From CAWUIO01 sp963922455 (GTDB lineage Bacteria; Bacteroidota; Bacteroidia; Cytophagales; Microscillaceae), in contig CAWUIO010000016.1 in the NCBI GenBank assembly GCA_963922455.1, positions 11,319 through 75,318 of the forward strand: a stretch of 64,000 bases of DNA, in the 5' to 3' direction. Below the pieces are notes generated by a model. It worked only from the letters and a program-made list of their open reading frames with translations. It searched no databases and had not been told where the DNA came from. Of this stretch, positions 53,279 through 61,380 are shown piece after piece. Position 1 is the first letter of the stretch. Every line of letters begins with the position of its first letter. Both the position numbers and the translations under genes were made by a program.

Positions 53279-53408
53279 GGGGCTTGCCCGCGCCAAAAAA
53301 AATACGGCTTGATGAAAAGGAAGCTACCGGCGCGGGCCGGGCTATCGCTACTCGCCGGCCCCCGCACAGCCAGCGGCGGGCTCAAACAGGCCGCTCTATC
53401 CCTAAGCC
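53279..53408 (+). repeat. Dispersed structured repeat, copy R12
   Basis: Starts GGGGCTTGCC; first stem CCCGCGCC/GGCGCGGG; middle of the CCAGCGGCGGG type; ends ATCCCTAAGCC; 60 bases after clpP. Confidence 0.93.
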
Positions 53409-53412
53409 ATTT

Positions 53413-53534
53413 TGAGAGCCGGGAGCCGAGAACCGGGAGGCGGGACTTTAGAGAGGAGAGAAGCGAGAGGAGAGAAGGAATGTCTGTGCCGGGAGGCGGG
53501 ACATCAGAGAGGAGAGATTGGGAACCAGGATGGA
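53413..53534 (+). repeat. GA-rich low-complexity tract after R12
   Basis: Imperfect repeats of GGGAGCCGAGAACC, GGGAGGCGGGAC and GAGAGGAGAGA, continuing from R12. It shares AACCGGGAGGCGGGA with the complement of the tract at 54260-54353. Confidence 0.8.
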
Positions 53535-53600
53535 GGGGCTATTTCAGATTATCCAATTTTCCATCTTTCTTTTTAATTTTATTTAATCCTGATAATGGTT

Positions 53601-53648
53601 TGTGTATGAAGCGTAGCCAGCCGATAGGCGGCTATGATTTCATATACA
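53601..53648 (+). other. Long imperfect hairpin in the AT-rich island
   Basis: TGTGTATGAA pairs with TTCATATACA (one wobble) and TAGCC with GGCTA, forming a long imperfect hairpin with a GATA tip. Function unknown; possibly a recombination or regulatory site. Confidence 0.5.
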
Positions 53649-53669
53649 TTGTGTGTACAATCGTGTTTT

Positions 53670-54086
53670 TTATTTCCAATTTATACAACTTATTGGCCAT
53701 TGGTATTTACAGCAAACAGGAGTGTTCCCTTGTTTTCCGGAAGTCCAACTAGTCATACTCAATAATTTTTCCCTCAATTCTTCTTTACACTTATCTGACG
53801 CCTGAATTCTTCTAAATTCAACATCAATTACTTTTCCTTCCGTGTCAATTGTCATAGTCAAATAAATACTTGCAGTAAGAATACCGTCTCTTTTATAACA
53901 GTCAGAAAGAATTGGTGCTAAGTCTGTCATCAAATAATCCATCAATCCTTTTATGTCATTTTCATAATGCGGCAAAGTTTCTGCATAATCGTAAATAGTG
54001 TCACATTTGCTATCTGTTGATTGTCCAAGTGCGGAAAAACCAAGTGTAGATACCACGAGAGTCAATACTGTTTTAAATCCTTTCAT
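53670..54086 (-). CDS. Secreted TonB C-terminal-like domain protein
   Basis: 138 residues. Signal peptide (FKTVLTLVVSTLGFSALGQ) cleaved near 22. The C-terminal part (about 45-135) follows the TonB_C pattern: TLPHYENDIKGLMDYLM, GILTASIYLTMTIDTEGKVIDVEF, and SWTSGKQGNTPVCCKYQWPI, where W.xGKQNGxPV is typical of the Bacteroidota TonB-like domain. Four Cys are unusual. No TM beyond the signal, so it is not a canonical TonB. The coding sequence is AT-richer than its neighbours and bounded by GA-rich tracts in opposite orientation, a hint of acquisition. Confidence 0.78.
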   Translation of the reverse strand: MKGFKTVLTLVVSTLGFSALGQSTDSKCDTIYDYAETLPHYENDIKGLMDYLMTDLAPILSDCYKRDGILTASIYLTMTIDTEGKVIDVEFRRIQASDKCKEELREKLLSMTSWTSGKQGNTPVCCKYQWPISCINWK

Positions 54087-54259
54087 TTTTTGTTTTCACA
54101 TGTTGCACAACTTGCTAATAAACGGACGTGAAGAAAGTCGCCCTTAATTTCTTCTATTGCCTCACAATTGTCAACCCATCTAAGACAACTCCCCGTATCT
54201 TCTTCAAATTCAGGATTTCTACGCCGTCAAATACATTTTATAAATCAAGCCCCAACCAG

Positions 54260-54353
54260 TCCCGGTTCCCTCCTCTCGGTTCCCGCCTCTCGGTTCCCGT
54301 CTCCCGGTTCCCGGTTCCCGCCTCCCGGTTCCCGTCTCTCGGTTCCCGCCTCC
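54260..54353 (-). repeat. GA-rich tandem tract, inverted relative to 53413-53534
   Basis: On the plus strand a run of units CCTCTCGGTTCCCG (period about 14, variants CCTCCCGGTTCCCG and TCTCCCGGTTCCCG). Lies beside the TonB-like gene and just before the oxidoreductase stop. Confidence 0.8.
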
Positions 54354-54355
54354 AT

Positions 54356-55603
54356 TTAAGCATAATCCCGCCCAATCAACTCGGCCACCAAGCGTCCTGA
54401 CTTCATTGCGGCATTGAGCGAACTGTTTAGTAGATGGTCCCCACACACGTAAAGGCCTTCCCGAAGCCGCAATTGGGATTCAGGCGCGTGGTCCCGCACG
54501 TTTACTTGGGAAGGGAGGGCGTAGACGATGGGGTAAATGTCAATCAGTTTCCAAGCAAAGGCCTCGTCTCCGAGGAGTTGTGAGAGTTCATTTCGAATCC
54601 GGGCACTCAAGCTTTGCGAGTCCATGTCGGGTATTTCATTGAGCGAGACCGAGATCAAGGCTTTTCCGGGCGGGGCATAATTGGGGCTTACCTCACTCAT
54701 AACCACCAGGTTGTTGACCAAATTTCCAGGCTGGGCATTCAACATGATGATTCCCTGCTTCAAAGGACTCTTATCGGCCTGAAAATACACGTTGCAGACC
54801 GATTGGAAGCCTCGTTTTACTTGCGGCATGTAATTTTCTACAATGCCCTTGCCTTGGGTCGCCAAGATGATGGCCGGGGATTCATAGGTTTTACCAGGTT
54901 CAGTAAATACTTTTTGGCCCTCAATTTTACTCACTTTCTCATCACAGGTGATGGCATCCTCGGGTAGTTGCTCCCGCAGTTGCTGCGGAATGGCCTCGAT
55001 ACCATAACGCGGAACGGCGGTATCGCCTTCAGAAAACATCTTATACACAAAGTCAAACATCCGGCGGGAAGTACGGAGGTCGTTCTCCAAAAAAATCCCT
55101 CCTAAAAATGGCTTAAAGAAGTATTGGATAATGCGACTGCTCATGCCATACTCGTGCAAAGCCTGGGAGCTGGGGATTTCCTGGCCTGAGAATATTTGGT
55201 CTAAGCTCTGGCTTTGTAATTTTTTACGAAGCCGCAGAATATTCCATTTATCCCCCAATGTACTCACCGGAGCGGTCAGGGTAGACCACAAGGCCTTGGG
55301 GTGCCGGATCGGGTCGCCGATGGTGTATTTTCCCTTAGAACTTAAAATTAAAGCCCCCGGTACGAATGTTTGTAGCTCCAAACTAGGATAGTCTAGTAGC
55401 GCCTTGGCCTCCGGATATTCGGTGAGTAGTACTTGAAAACCCCGGTCTAGCCTAAACCCATCCTTCAAATCGGTTTTTACCCGTCCTCCCGGACGGTCTT
55501 CGGCCTCGAGAAGCTTAACCTTAAATCCTTGGCGGTGTAGGTAAATGGCAGCACTCAATCCACTAATCCCGGCTCCAATGATGATTACTTCAAGCTCCTT
55601 CAT
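54356..55603 (-). CDS. FAD-dependent amine oxidase-like oxidoreductase
   Basis: 415 residues. N-terminal FAD-binding GxGxxG: IIIGAGISGLSAAIYLHRQG near 6-25, followed by LLEAEDRPGGRVKTD near 31-45. The C-terminal FAD motif is LYVCGDHLLNSSLNAAMKSG near 384-403. Family includes amine oxidases, phytoene desaturase-like and protoporphyrinogen oxidase-like proteins; no substrate-specific residues are clear to me. Its stop is three bases from the GA tract. Confidence 0.88.
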   Translation of the reverse strand: MKELEVIIIGAGISGLSAAIYLHRQGFKVKLLEAEDRPGGRVKTDLKDGFRLDRGFQVLLTEYPEAKALLDYPSLELQTFVPGALILSSKGKYTIGDPIRHPKALWSTLTAPVSTLGDKWNILRLRKKLQSQSLDQIFSGQEIPSSQALHEYGMSSRIIQYFFKPFLGGIFLENDLRTSRRMFDFVYKMFSEGDTAVPRYGIEAIPQQLREQLPEDAITCDEKVSKIEGQKVFTEPGKTYESPAIILATQGKGIVENYMPQVKRGFQSVCNVYFQADKSPLKQGIIMLNAQPGNLVNNLVVMSEVSPNYAPPGKALISVSLNEIPDMDSQSLSARIRNELSQLLGDEAFAWKLIDIYPIVYALPSQVNVRDHAPESQLRLREGLYVCGDHLLNSSLNAAMKSGRLVAELIGRDYA

Positions 55604-56239
55604 ATCGTTAGTAAGTCAAAAAATAAAGATCCAAACCCATAGCCATATCCTGGCACTCCTTGGGTTTACTAATTTTTCTTGAATAAAAAAAAACAAGGAA
55701 TAGTCCCTCAGCAATTTTACAGGAAGTGAGGGAGTTATACAAATATTTTATAAGCGGGGAATGAGTCTGTGAACTAATTTGTCAATCACTTATGTTTTGA
55801 TAAATACCAATGGATAATTTTATTTTGACCATATATTGATTGGTGTATTCTAAGCAACCCGGAATTCTATAATTTAATCAAACATTTTTGAGGGCCACCT
55901 AAGTGATACAAGTGACTCGTGTACCTTGTAGCCTTAAAGTGGATGTATTGTAGGCATATTATCCAAATACGGATGAAATAGAGGTTTAAGGGCTTGTTAA
56001 AAGACATGCCCTGAGAGCAATTCGTTTGGAAATTTGGGCTAAAGCCGATATATTCGGTAAGAGGCATTGGGAAAATCCAAATGTGATTCTAACCAGAATA
56101 TGCGCCAATGACTTCACCTTTTGACTAAGGTGCCTTTTGCTAGGGAGAGCCCTGTATTGACAGGGAAATTCCAAAATCCAGGCAAAATTACTCTTCCCTC
56201 ATCCCAAGTAGATTTCAGCAATAACGATATTCCAATTCT
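55604..56239. other. Intergenic region upstream of the PrkA operon
   Basis: 636 bases, divergent. A small TCCCTCA/TGAGGGA hairpin (55704-55733) is the only structure noticed. The promoter of the operon is expected near the right end, where TAGATTTC near 56209 approximates a -7 box but is weak. Confidence 0.55.
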
Positions 56240-58321
56240 ATGTCAAAAGTAGCCAAAAAAACCACTGCGTCACCCAAAACCTTGCAACATCACTTAAAGG
56301 AAGTGATTGCCAAACGGCGTAGTTTTGAAAATGTATACCAGTCCATTTCCCGCATGATACTGGGCAATCAGGAACTCATCCAGAAAGTAAGCGTGAATGG
56401 ACAAAACACGTACGACTTTGGGGTCTTCCGCCAGGGGAAAAAACACATCATCGGAATGTATGATGAGATTAATAGCTTTGTTTCCTATGTCAAAGATGCC
56501 GCCGAAGGGGGATCATCTTCCGAAATGGCTTTTGTCTTAATTGGAGAACCCGGTAACGGAAAAACCTTCTTTGTAGATTTCTTGGGTAAGATTTACCGTG
56601 ATTTTATATCCATTCCCGAAAATCGTCGCTACACTTTCCGCTTCAAAAACCTGGATCAACTCGGGGGATATGGCCGCATTACTACCATTGAATCACAGAC
56701 GTTTGAAGACCCCATGGTACTTGCCATGAATATGATGGAAAGCCAAGAAGAAAGCCTAAAGTTTATAGGCGAAGCTGGCGCCAAAGATGCTCAAATCGAA
56801 TCTTTTTACGATCTATACCGCCCCTTAGGCTCCTGCTCCGATTACATTTTGAGTGAAATCCGAGAGTATTGCGACGGGGACTTAGCTAAAATGCAAGAGT
56901 TTTTTGAGATTGTTCCTATCCCCATTAGTGAATCAAGAGGAACGCTCACCGGAAAGTACGCTGCCAAGGATAAAATCACCTCATCGGCGGTAGATTTATT
57001 GGGAGAAGAATCCATCACCCGTTTATTGCATATTGTAGATACCAACAATCCCTACCGCTTTGATTTGCGAAGAGGGGCCCTGGCCCGGGTAGCCGGGGGA
57101 GGGATCCACTTTGCCGATGAGATCTTTAAAAACAAGCGAGATTTGGTGCAAGTCTATTTAGGGGTGATTCAAAACCGAACCATCGAAATGGAAGGCTTTA
57201 AGTGGCCCTTGGATACCTTGATTGTAGCTACGAGTAACAATGCAGAGTTTGGTCGCTTCCTTGAAGAAAAAGAGCAAGCCCCTATCGTTGACCGCTGCCG
57301 TCTTTGCTACATGTCGCATAATACCAACTACCGATTGCAATTTGAGCTGACCGACTTCTCTGTTGGGAGTCACGAAAAAACCACTTTCAGTGGAGATACC
57401 CTGCATATTGATCCCAATTTGAATTATGCTCTTTCGGTAGCAATAGTACTCACCCGGATGCCCCACTCCGATAAGCTCACACCTGTGGAGATGATGAAAT
57501 TGGCGGCTGGGGAAGTTGCCGGGGAGAAAAGTATCAAGACCCTAAGAGAAGTAATCAATCAGCTTAATAGTGAGCCGGATATCACCAAACGCTTTGGGCA
57601 AAAAGGTTTAGGCCACCGTAATTTGGGAAGGGCGATTCAAATACTTTTGGAACGCTCCGAAACTCAAGAAGGCCAGTGTATGTACGCAGGAGATGTGTTC
57701 ATTGCTTTGGAAAGTGTCATACTAGACTATATCCGGGATCCTAATGACCAAGCTAAGTACCTGGCCGACCTTAAGATCGCCAAGACTTTACACCGGAAGA
57801 ATGTGATGACGGCCATTTTCAATGCCTATATGGATGAGCCGGATGCAATCCAAAAAGATGTGCTCAACTATGTCAATATGGTCATTGGAATTGATGCCAA
57901 AAACTTGGGGTCCAATCGCATCTGGACCTACAAAGATCCTCAAACCGGAAAATTGGTGCCCCTGAAAATTGATGAGACATTTATTGATAGTGTGGAAGAA
58001 CGACTAGGGCTAAAAAACCGAGAACAAAAACAGAGCTATCGCACTACCATTTCCAAAATCTATGGCCAGAAAATGATTCAAGAGCCTACCTATGACTTTA
58101 TGGACAATAATGATTTGGTCAAGGCAGTTACAGACGTCCGTTTAAAATCGGATGTAGCCGGAGCGGGAAGTTTAGTAGGTGCCCTCTCCAACCGAACCAA
58201 TGATGAAAACCAAAAGCTCTACAACCGAATGATCGGGACCATGACCGAAAAATTAGGCTACTGCCGTACCTGTGCCCTAAAAACCATTGAGTACTTCTGT
58301 ACTCAAAACGATGCCAACTAG
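56240..58321 (+). CDS. prkA: PrkA-like AAA+ Ser protein kinase (first paralogue)
   Basis: 693 residues. The AAA+ domain has Walker A GEPGNGKTFF at 102-111, a Walker B-type GGGIHFADEIFKN near 287-299 and sensor residues after TSNNAEFGRFLEEK near 328-341. The C-terminal half (from about 360) is the PrkA kinase-like extension. In Escherichia coli (YeaG) and Bacillus PrkA this family is a stress-linked kinase or AAA+ protease-like protein. It heads an operon: downstream genes are 57, 10 and 10 bases apart. The N-terminus (KVAKKTTASPKTLQHHLKEV) is a helical lead-in. Confidence 0.92.
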   Translation: MSKVAKKTTASPKTLQHHLKEVIAKRRSFENVYQSISRMILGNQELIQKVSVNGQNTYDFGVFRQGKKHIIGMYDEINSFVSYVKDAAEGGSSSEMAFVLIGEPGNGKTFFVDFLGKIYRDFISIPENRRYTFRFKNLDQLGGYGRITTIESQTFEDPMVLAMNMMESQEESLKFIGEAGAKDAQIESFYDLYRPLGSCSDYILSEIREYCDGDLAKMQEFFEIVPIPISESRGTLTGKYAAKDKITSSAVDLLGEESITRLLHIVDTNNPYRFDLRRGALARVAGGGIHFADEIFKNKRDLVQVYLGVIQNRTIEMEGFKWPLDTLIVATSNNAEFGRFLEEKEQAPIVDRCRLCYMSHNTNYRLQFELTDFSVGSHEKTTFSGDTLHIDPNLNYALSVAIVLTRMPHSDKLTPVEMMKLAAGEVAGEKSIKTLREVINQLNSEPDITKRFGQKGLGHRNLGRAIQILLERSETQEGQCMYAGDVFIALESVILDYIRDPNDQAKYLADLKIAKTLHRKNVMTAIFNAYMDEPDAIQKDVLNYVNMVIGIDAKNLGSNRIWTYKDPQTGKLVPLKIDETFIDSVEERLGLKNREQKQSYRTTISKIYGQKMIQEPTYDFMDNNDLVKAVTDVRLKSDVAGAGSLVGALSNRTNDENQKLYNRMIGTMTEKLGYCRTCALKTIEYFCTQNDAN

Positions 58322-58343
58322 GTATCTTTTGCTAAGATAGCCC

Positions 58344-58357
58344 GGGGCCCAGGCCCC
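58344..58357 (+). other. Small GC hairpin between PrkA and YhbH genes
   Basis: GGGGCC and GGCCCC separated by two bases (58344-58357) in the 57-base gap. Could be an RNA processing or attenuation point inside the operon; no T-run. Confidence 0.4.
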
Positions 58358-58378
58358 ATTTGATCTAAGCTTTATTTT

Positions 58379-59755
58379 ATGAGCCAAACCCAAAAAGAAC
58401 GAATAATTAATAGTCTGAAAAAACAGGGGCTTGATCCTGAAAACTATCCACATATCCTACAGGAATTGGAAGGGGATTGGGAACACCACTTGGAGCCCGA
58501 ACCGGAAGATCCCGAAGATTTTCCAGGAATCTATACGATGCACGACTATGTTGTCTTGCTTCGTATGAGTGCCCCGTACTACAGTTATACACTGCAATTG
58601 CAGACAATTGATAAATTATTAGAGCAGGACAAACAGAGAGAAAAGGATGGGCTCCCCCGTAGAATCCGTTTGGGGAAACTGGTTAAACCCAGCAAGGATA
58701 AAAAAGGAGAGGTGATCATCGTACCCACCACGACCGAATCCAAATTTTTCCATGATGATAATCCCAGCCCCCAGGATGAGCATGAAATGGCTGGATCAGG
58801 AGAAGGTGAGCCGGGCGAAGTAATCGGAGAACAGCCGGTTAATCCCCAGCCGGGCGAAGGAGAGGGTACCGGGGCCGGACAAGGAGGAGGGGGTCAACAC
58901 GATATTAGTTCAGAAGCCTTTGATTTGGGTAAGATCATCACCGAAAAGTTTGAACTTCCCAACTTGAAAGACAAAGGGAAGAAAAAATCCTTGACTCGTT
59001 ACCAATATGACCTGACCGACATTCATCAGGGATCCGGACAAATCCTGGATAAAAAGTCAACCTTTAAAAAGCTCATCGAGACGAACATCCAATTGGGGAA
59101 TATCAGTGCCCATGAAACCTTCCAACCAGAAAACCTGCTGATCAGTCCCGAAGATAAAGTCTACCGAATTTTGTCCAAAGAGCCAGACTACGAGTCGCAG
59201 GCAGTTGTCTTCTTTTTACGAGACTATTCCGGCTCCATGCACGGACGCCCCACCGAAGTGGTCACATCCCAGCACCTTTACATTTACAGCTGGTTGATGT
59301 ACCAATACAAAAACAATGTAGAGAGTCGCTTCATCCTACACGATACCGAAGCCAAGGAGGTAGAAGATTTTTACAGCTACTATAAATCAACCGTAGCTGG
59401 GGGTACCAATGTCTACCCCGCATACGAATTGGTAGACAAAATTATTGAAGAAGAACAACTAGCCAAAGATTATAACATCTATGTTTTCCACGGTACCGAC
59501 GGAGATGATTGGGACAGCACCGGAGAACGCTTAATTAAATGTATCCGCCGCATTGTTCGGTATACCAACCGGATTGGGATCACGGTTGCCAAAAATGCCT
59601 GGGGCGGCTACGGCGATTATACCACCGTTGAGCGCTACATGGAAGATTCGGGCATTCTGCAAGAACTCTCCGAACTCATCAAACTGGATAGTATGGTGGC
59701 CGATAAGGTCACCGATGAACGGATTGTAGAAGGGATAAAAAAGCTCGTGGAATAA
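58379..59755 (+). CDS. YhbH/YeaH-like VWA-related protein (DUF444)
   Basis: 458 residues. A Glu/Asp/Pro/Gly-rich stretch at about 140-180 is followed by a VWA-like fold with the MIDAS-like FFLRDYSGSMHG near 277-288 (DxSGS) and a second metal-site Thr in VAGGTNVYPAYELV near 340-353. Escherichia coli YeaH and Bacillus YhbH are in operon with PrkA. It likely acts as a partner of the kinase. Confidence 0.93.
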   Translation: MSQTQKERIINSLKKQGLDPENYPHILQELEGDWEHHLEPEPEDPEDFPGIYTMHDYVVLLRMSAPYYSYTLQLQTIDKLLEQDKQREKDGLPRRIRLGKLVKPSKDKKGEVIIVPTTTESKFFHDDNPSPQDEHEMAGSGEGEPGEVIGEQPVNPQPGEGEGTGAGQGGGGQHDISSEAFDLGKIITEKFELPNLKDKGKKKSLTRYQYDLTDIHQGSGQILDKKSTFKKLIETNIQLGNISAHETFQPENLLISPEDKVYRILSKEPDYESQAVVFFLRDYSGSMHGRPTEVVTSQHLYIYSWLMYQYKNNVESRFILHDTEAKEVEDFYSYYKSTVAGGTNVYPAYELVDKIIEEEQLAKDYNIYVFHGTDGDDWDSTGERLIKCIRRIVRYTNRIGITVAKNAWGGYGDYTTVERYMEDSGILQELSELIKLDSMVADKVTDERIVEGIKKLVE

Positions 59756-59765
59756 AACCAAGCAT

Positions 59766-61370
59766 ATGGAATTAATTGATCAGCACACCAAAAAAATAAT
59801 GGAGGAGTGCAAAGAACGGGCCCGAGACGCCGGTTTGCGCTTTGACGAAGACACACTCGAGTATGTCGTAACCAACCGGGACATGATTGAGCTTACGCCC
59901 AAGATCATGATCCCTACCCTGTATGACTATTGGGTCAACGATGTGGAAGTCCTCAAAGAAGTTGGGAAGTATAAAATCTCCCCCAACAACCCATTTGAGA
60001 CAGTTATCAACAGCCGTCCGGCTATTTCCTTCTACAACGACAATAACCCAGATTGGCTCAATATCATGATTTTTTATCATGTAATTGCCCATATTGACTT
60101 CTTCCAAAACAATAAACTGTTTGAGCGCACTTGGAATGATGACTTTGTAGGACAGGCCCTGGCCGATAAGCGTTTAATTGCCCACCTACGAAGCAAACAT
60201 GGAAGGTGGGTAGATTATACCATCGAGTTTAGTCGGGCTATCAACAATTTGGTGGGATATTTTCCTGAGCTATCCCGTCATGCTTTTCCTGAGGATATGG
60301 AGACTCCGGATAAATTAGATTATTACTTCCGCCAATTTTTACAAGAAGAAAAAAAAGTGCCAGAGCACGACATTTACAAAGAAGTTGAACGCTATAACCA
60401 GTTGCTCCACCAAGATGAAAACGTGGGCGAATCCTTATTTTTTAGCGAGGTTCGGAAAAAATACCCCGAATTTCAGAACAAGTTTAATCACTTTGTCCAG
60501 CTTGAAGACGAGCCCCCTCAAACCCAAGATGTTATGGAGTTCGTTCGAGACCATTCTCCTTTCCTGAATAAGGAAAAGAATAAGTGGATGAAGTCTGTTA
60601 TGAGCATAGTGCGGAATACCGCCTTATATTTTGAGCCTCAGATCCGGACCAAAATTATCAATGAGGGCTGGGCCAGCTACTGGCACGATGAGCTCTTCCG
60701 AAAAGACGAACGTATTAAAGGACACGAAGTAGGCTATGCCAAAATGAATGCAGCCGTTACGGCGATTAGTCGAGTAGGCGTCAATCCCTATGCTATTGGA
60801 GTTCGCTTAGTGCAATATGTGGAGGAATTAGCCAATAAAGGCAAACTCAACTACCACTTTCAAAAAAATCAAAACATTAGTTACCGAGAAGATTACAATC
60901 AAAATACTCTTAAAGGCCGTGAAGCCTTATTTGAGCTTCGCAAGAATTTTTCCGACTTTACCTTACTCAATACATTCGTAGACCAAGACTTTGTAGACCA
61001 CCACAATTTATTTGTCACGGGGCGCCGGCTGGACCCAGCCCGGCAAGTTTACCAATACTATATCAAAAGCCGAAAGGCCGAAGACTATAAGGCTACCTTG
61101 ATCAATTCATTGTACCATCCACCAACAATTCAAGTAGATCCCATTCAAACCGACGAAGAAAACCTCTATTTGACGCATCAATTTGAGGGGAAGCCCTTAA
61201 TAAAAGATTTTATAAGCGATACCCTTATTGGCCTTGAATTCTTATGGGGCGACCAAGTACAATTAGAAACTTCTGAAATGTACGCCGAGAATCACAAAAG
61301 TGATCCGGAATGGCGCCGGGTAATCTACACCGTCAAAGACCGAAAGATTTACCGAGAAGATCTGGACTAA
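59766..61370 (+). CDS. SpoVR-family protein
   Basis: 534 residues. The conserved SpoVR segment KIINEGWASYWHDELFRK near 297-314 is present, followed by HEVGYAKMNAAVTAISRVGVNPY near 319-341, and an N-terminal EECKERARDAGL start. SpoVR (Escherichia coli YcgB) has an unknown molecular role; in Bacillus it affects spore cortex. Its place in a non-spore former with PrkA and YhbH fits the stress-operon pattern. It follows YhbH by 10 bases. Confidence 0.93.
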   Translation: MELIDQHTKKIMEECKERARDAGLRFDEDTLEYVVTNRDMIELTPKIMIPTLYDYWVNDVEVLKEVGKYKISPNNPFETVINSRPAISFYNDNNPDWLNIMIFYHVIAHIDFFQNNKLFERTWNDDFVGQALADKRLIAHLRSKHGRWVDYTIEFSRAINNLVGYFPELSRHAFPEDMETPDKLDYYFRQFLQEEKKVPEHDIYKEVERYNQLLHQDENVGESLFFSEVRKKYPEFQNKFNHFVQLEDEPPQTQDVMEFVRDHSPFLNKEKNKWMKSVMSIVRNTALYFEPQIRTKIINEGWASYWHDELFRKDERIKGHEVGYAKMNAAVTAISRVGVNPYAIGVRLVQYVEELANKGKLNYHFQKNQNISYREDYNQNTLKGREALFELRKNFSDFTLLNTFVDQDFVDHHNLFVTGRRLDPARQVYQYYIKSRKAEDYKATLINSLYHPPTIQVDPIQTDEENLYLTHQFEGKPLIKDFISDTLIGLEFLWGDQVQLETSEMYAENHKSDPEWRRVIYTVKDRKIYREDLD

Positions 61371-61380
61371 GCCCAATACT

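Noticed and set aside
54128..54400. Plus-strand frames of Pro/Ser/Arg repeats
   Set aside because: Produced by the CCTCTCGGTTCCCG tandem tract, not a protein gene.
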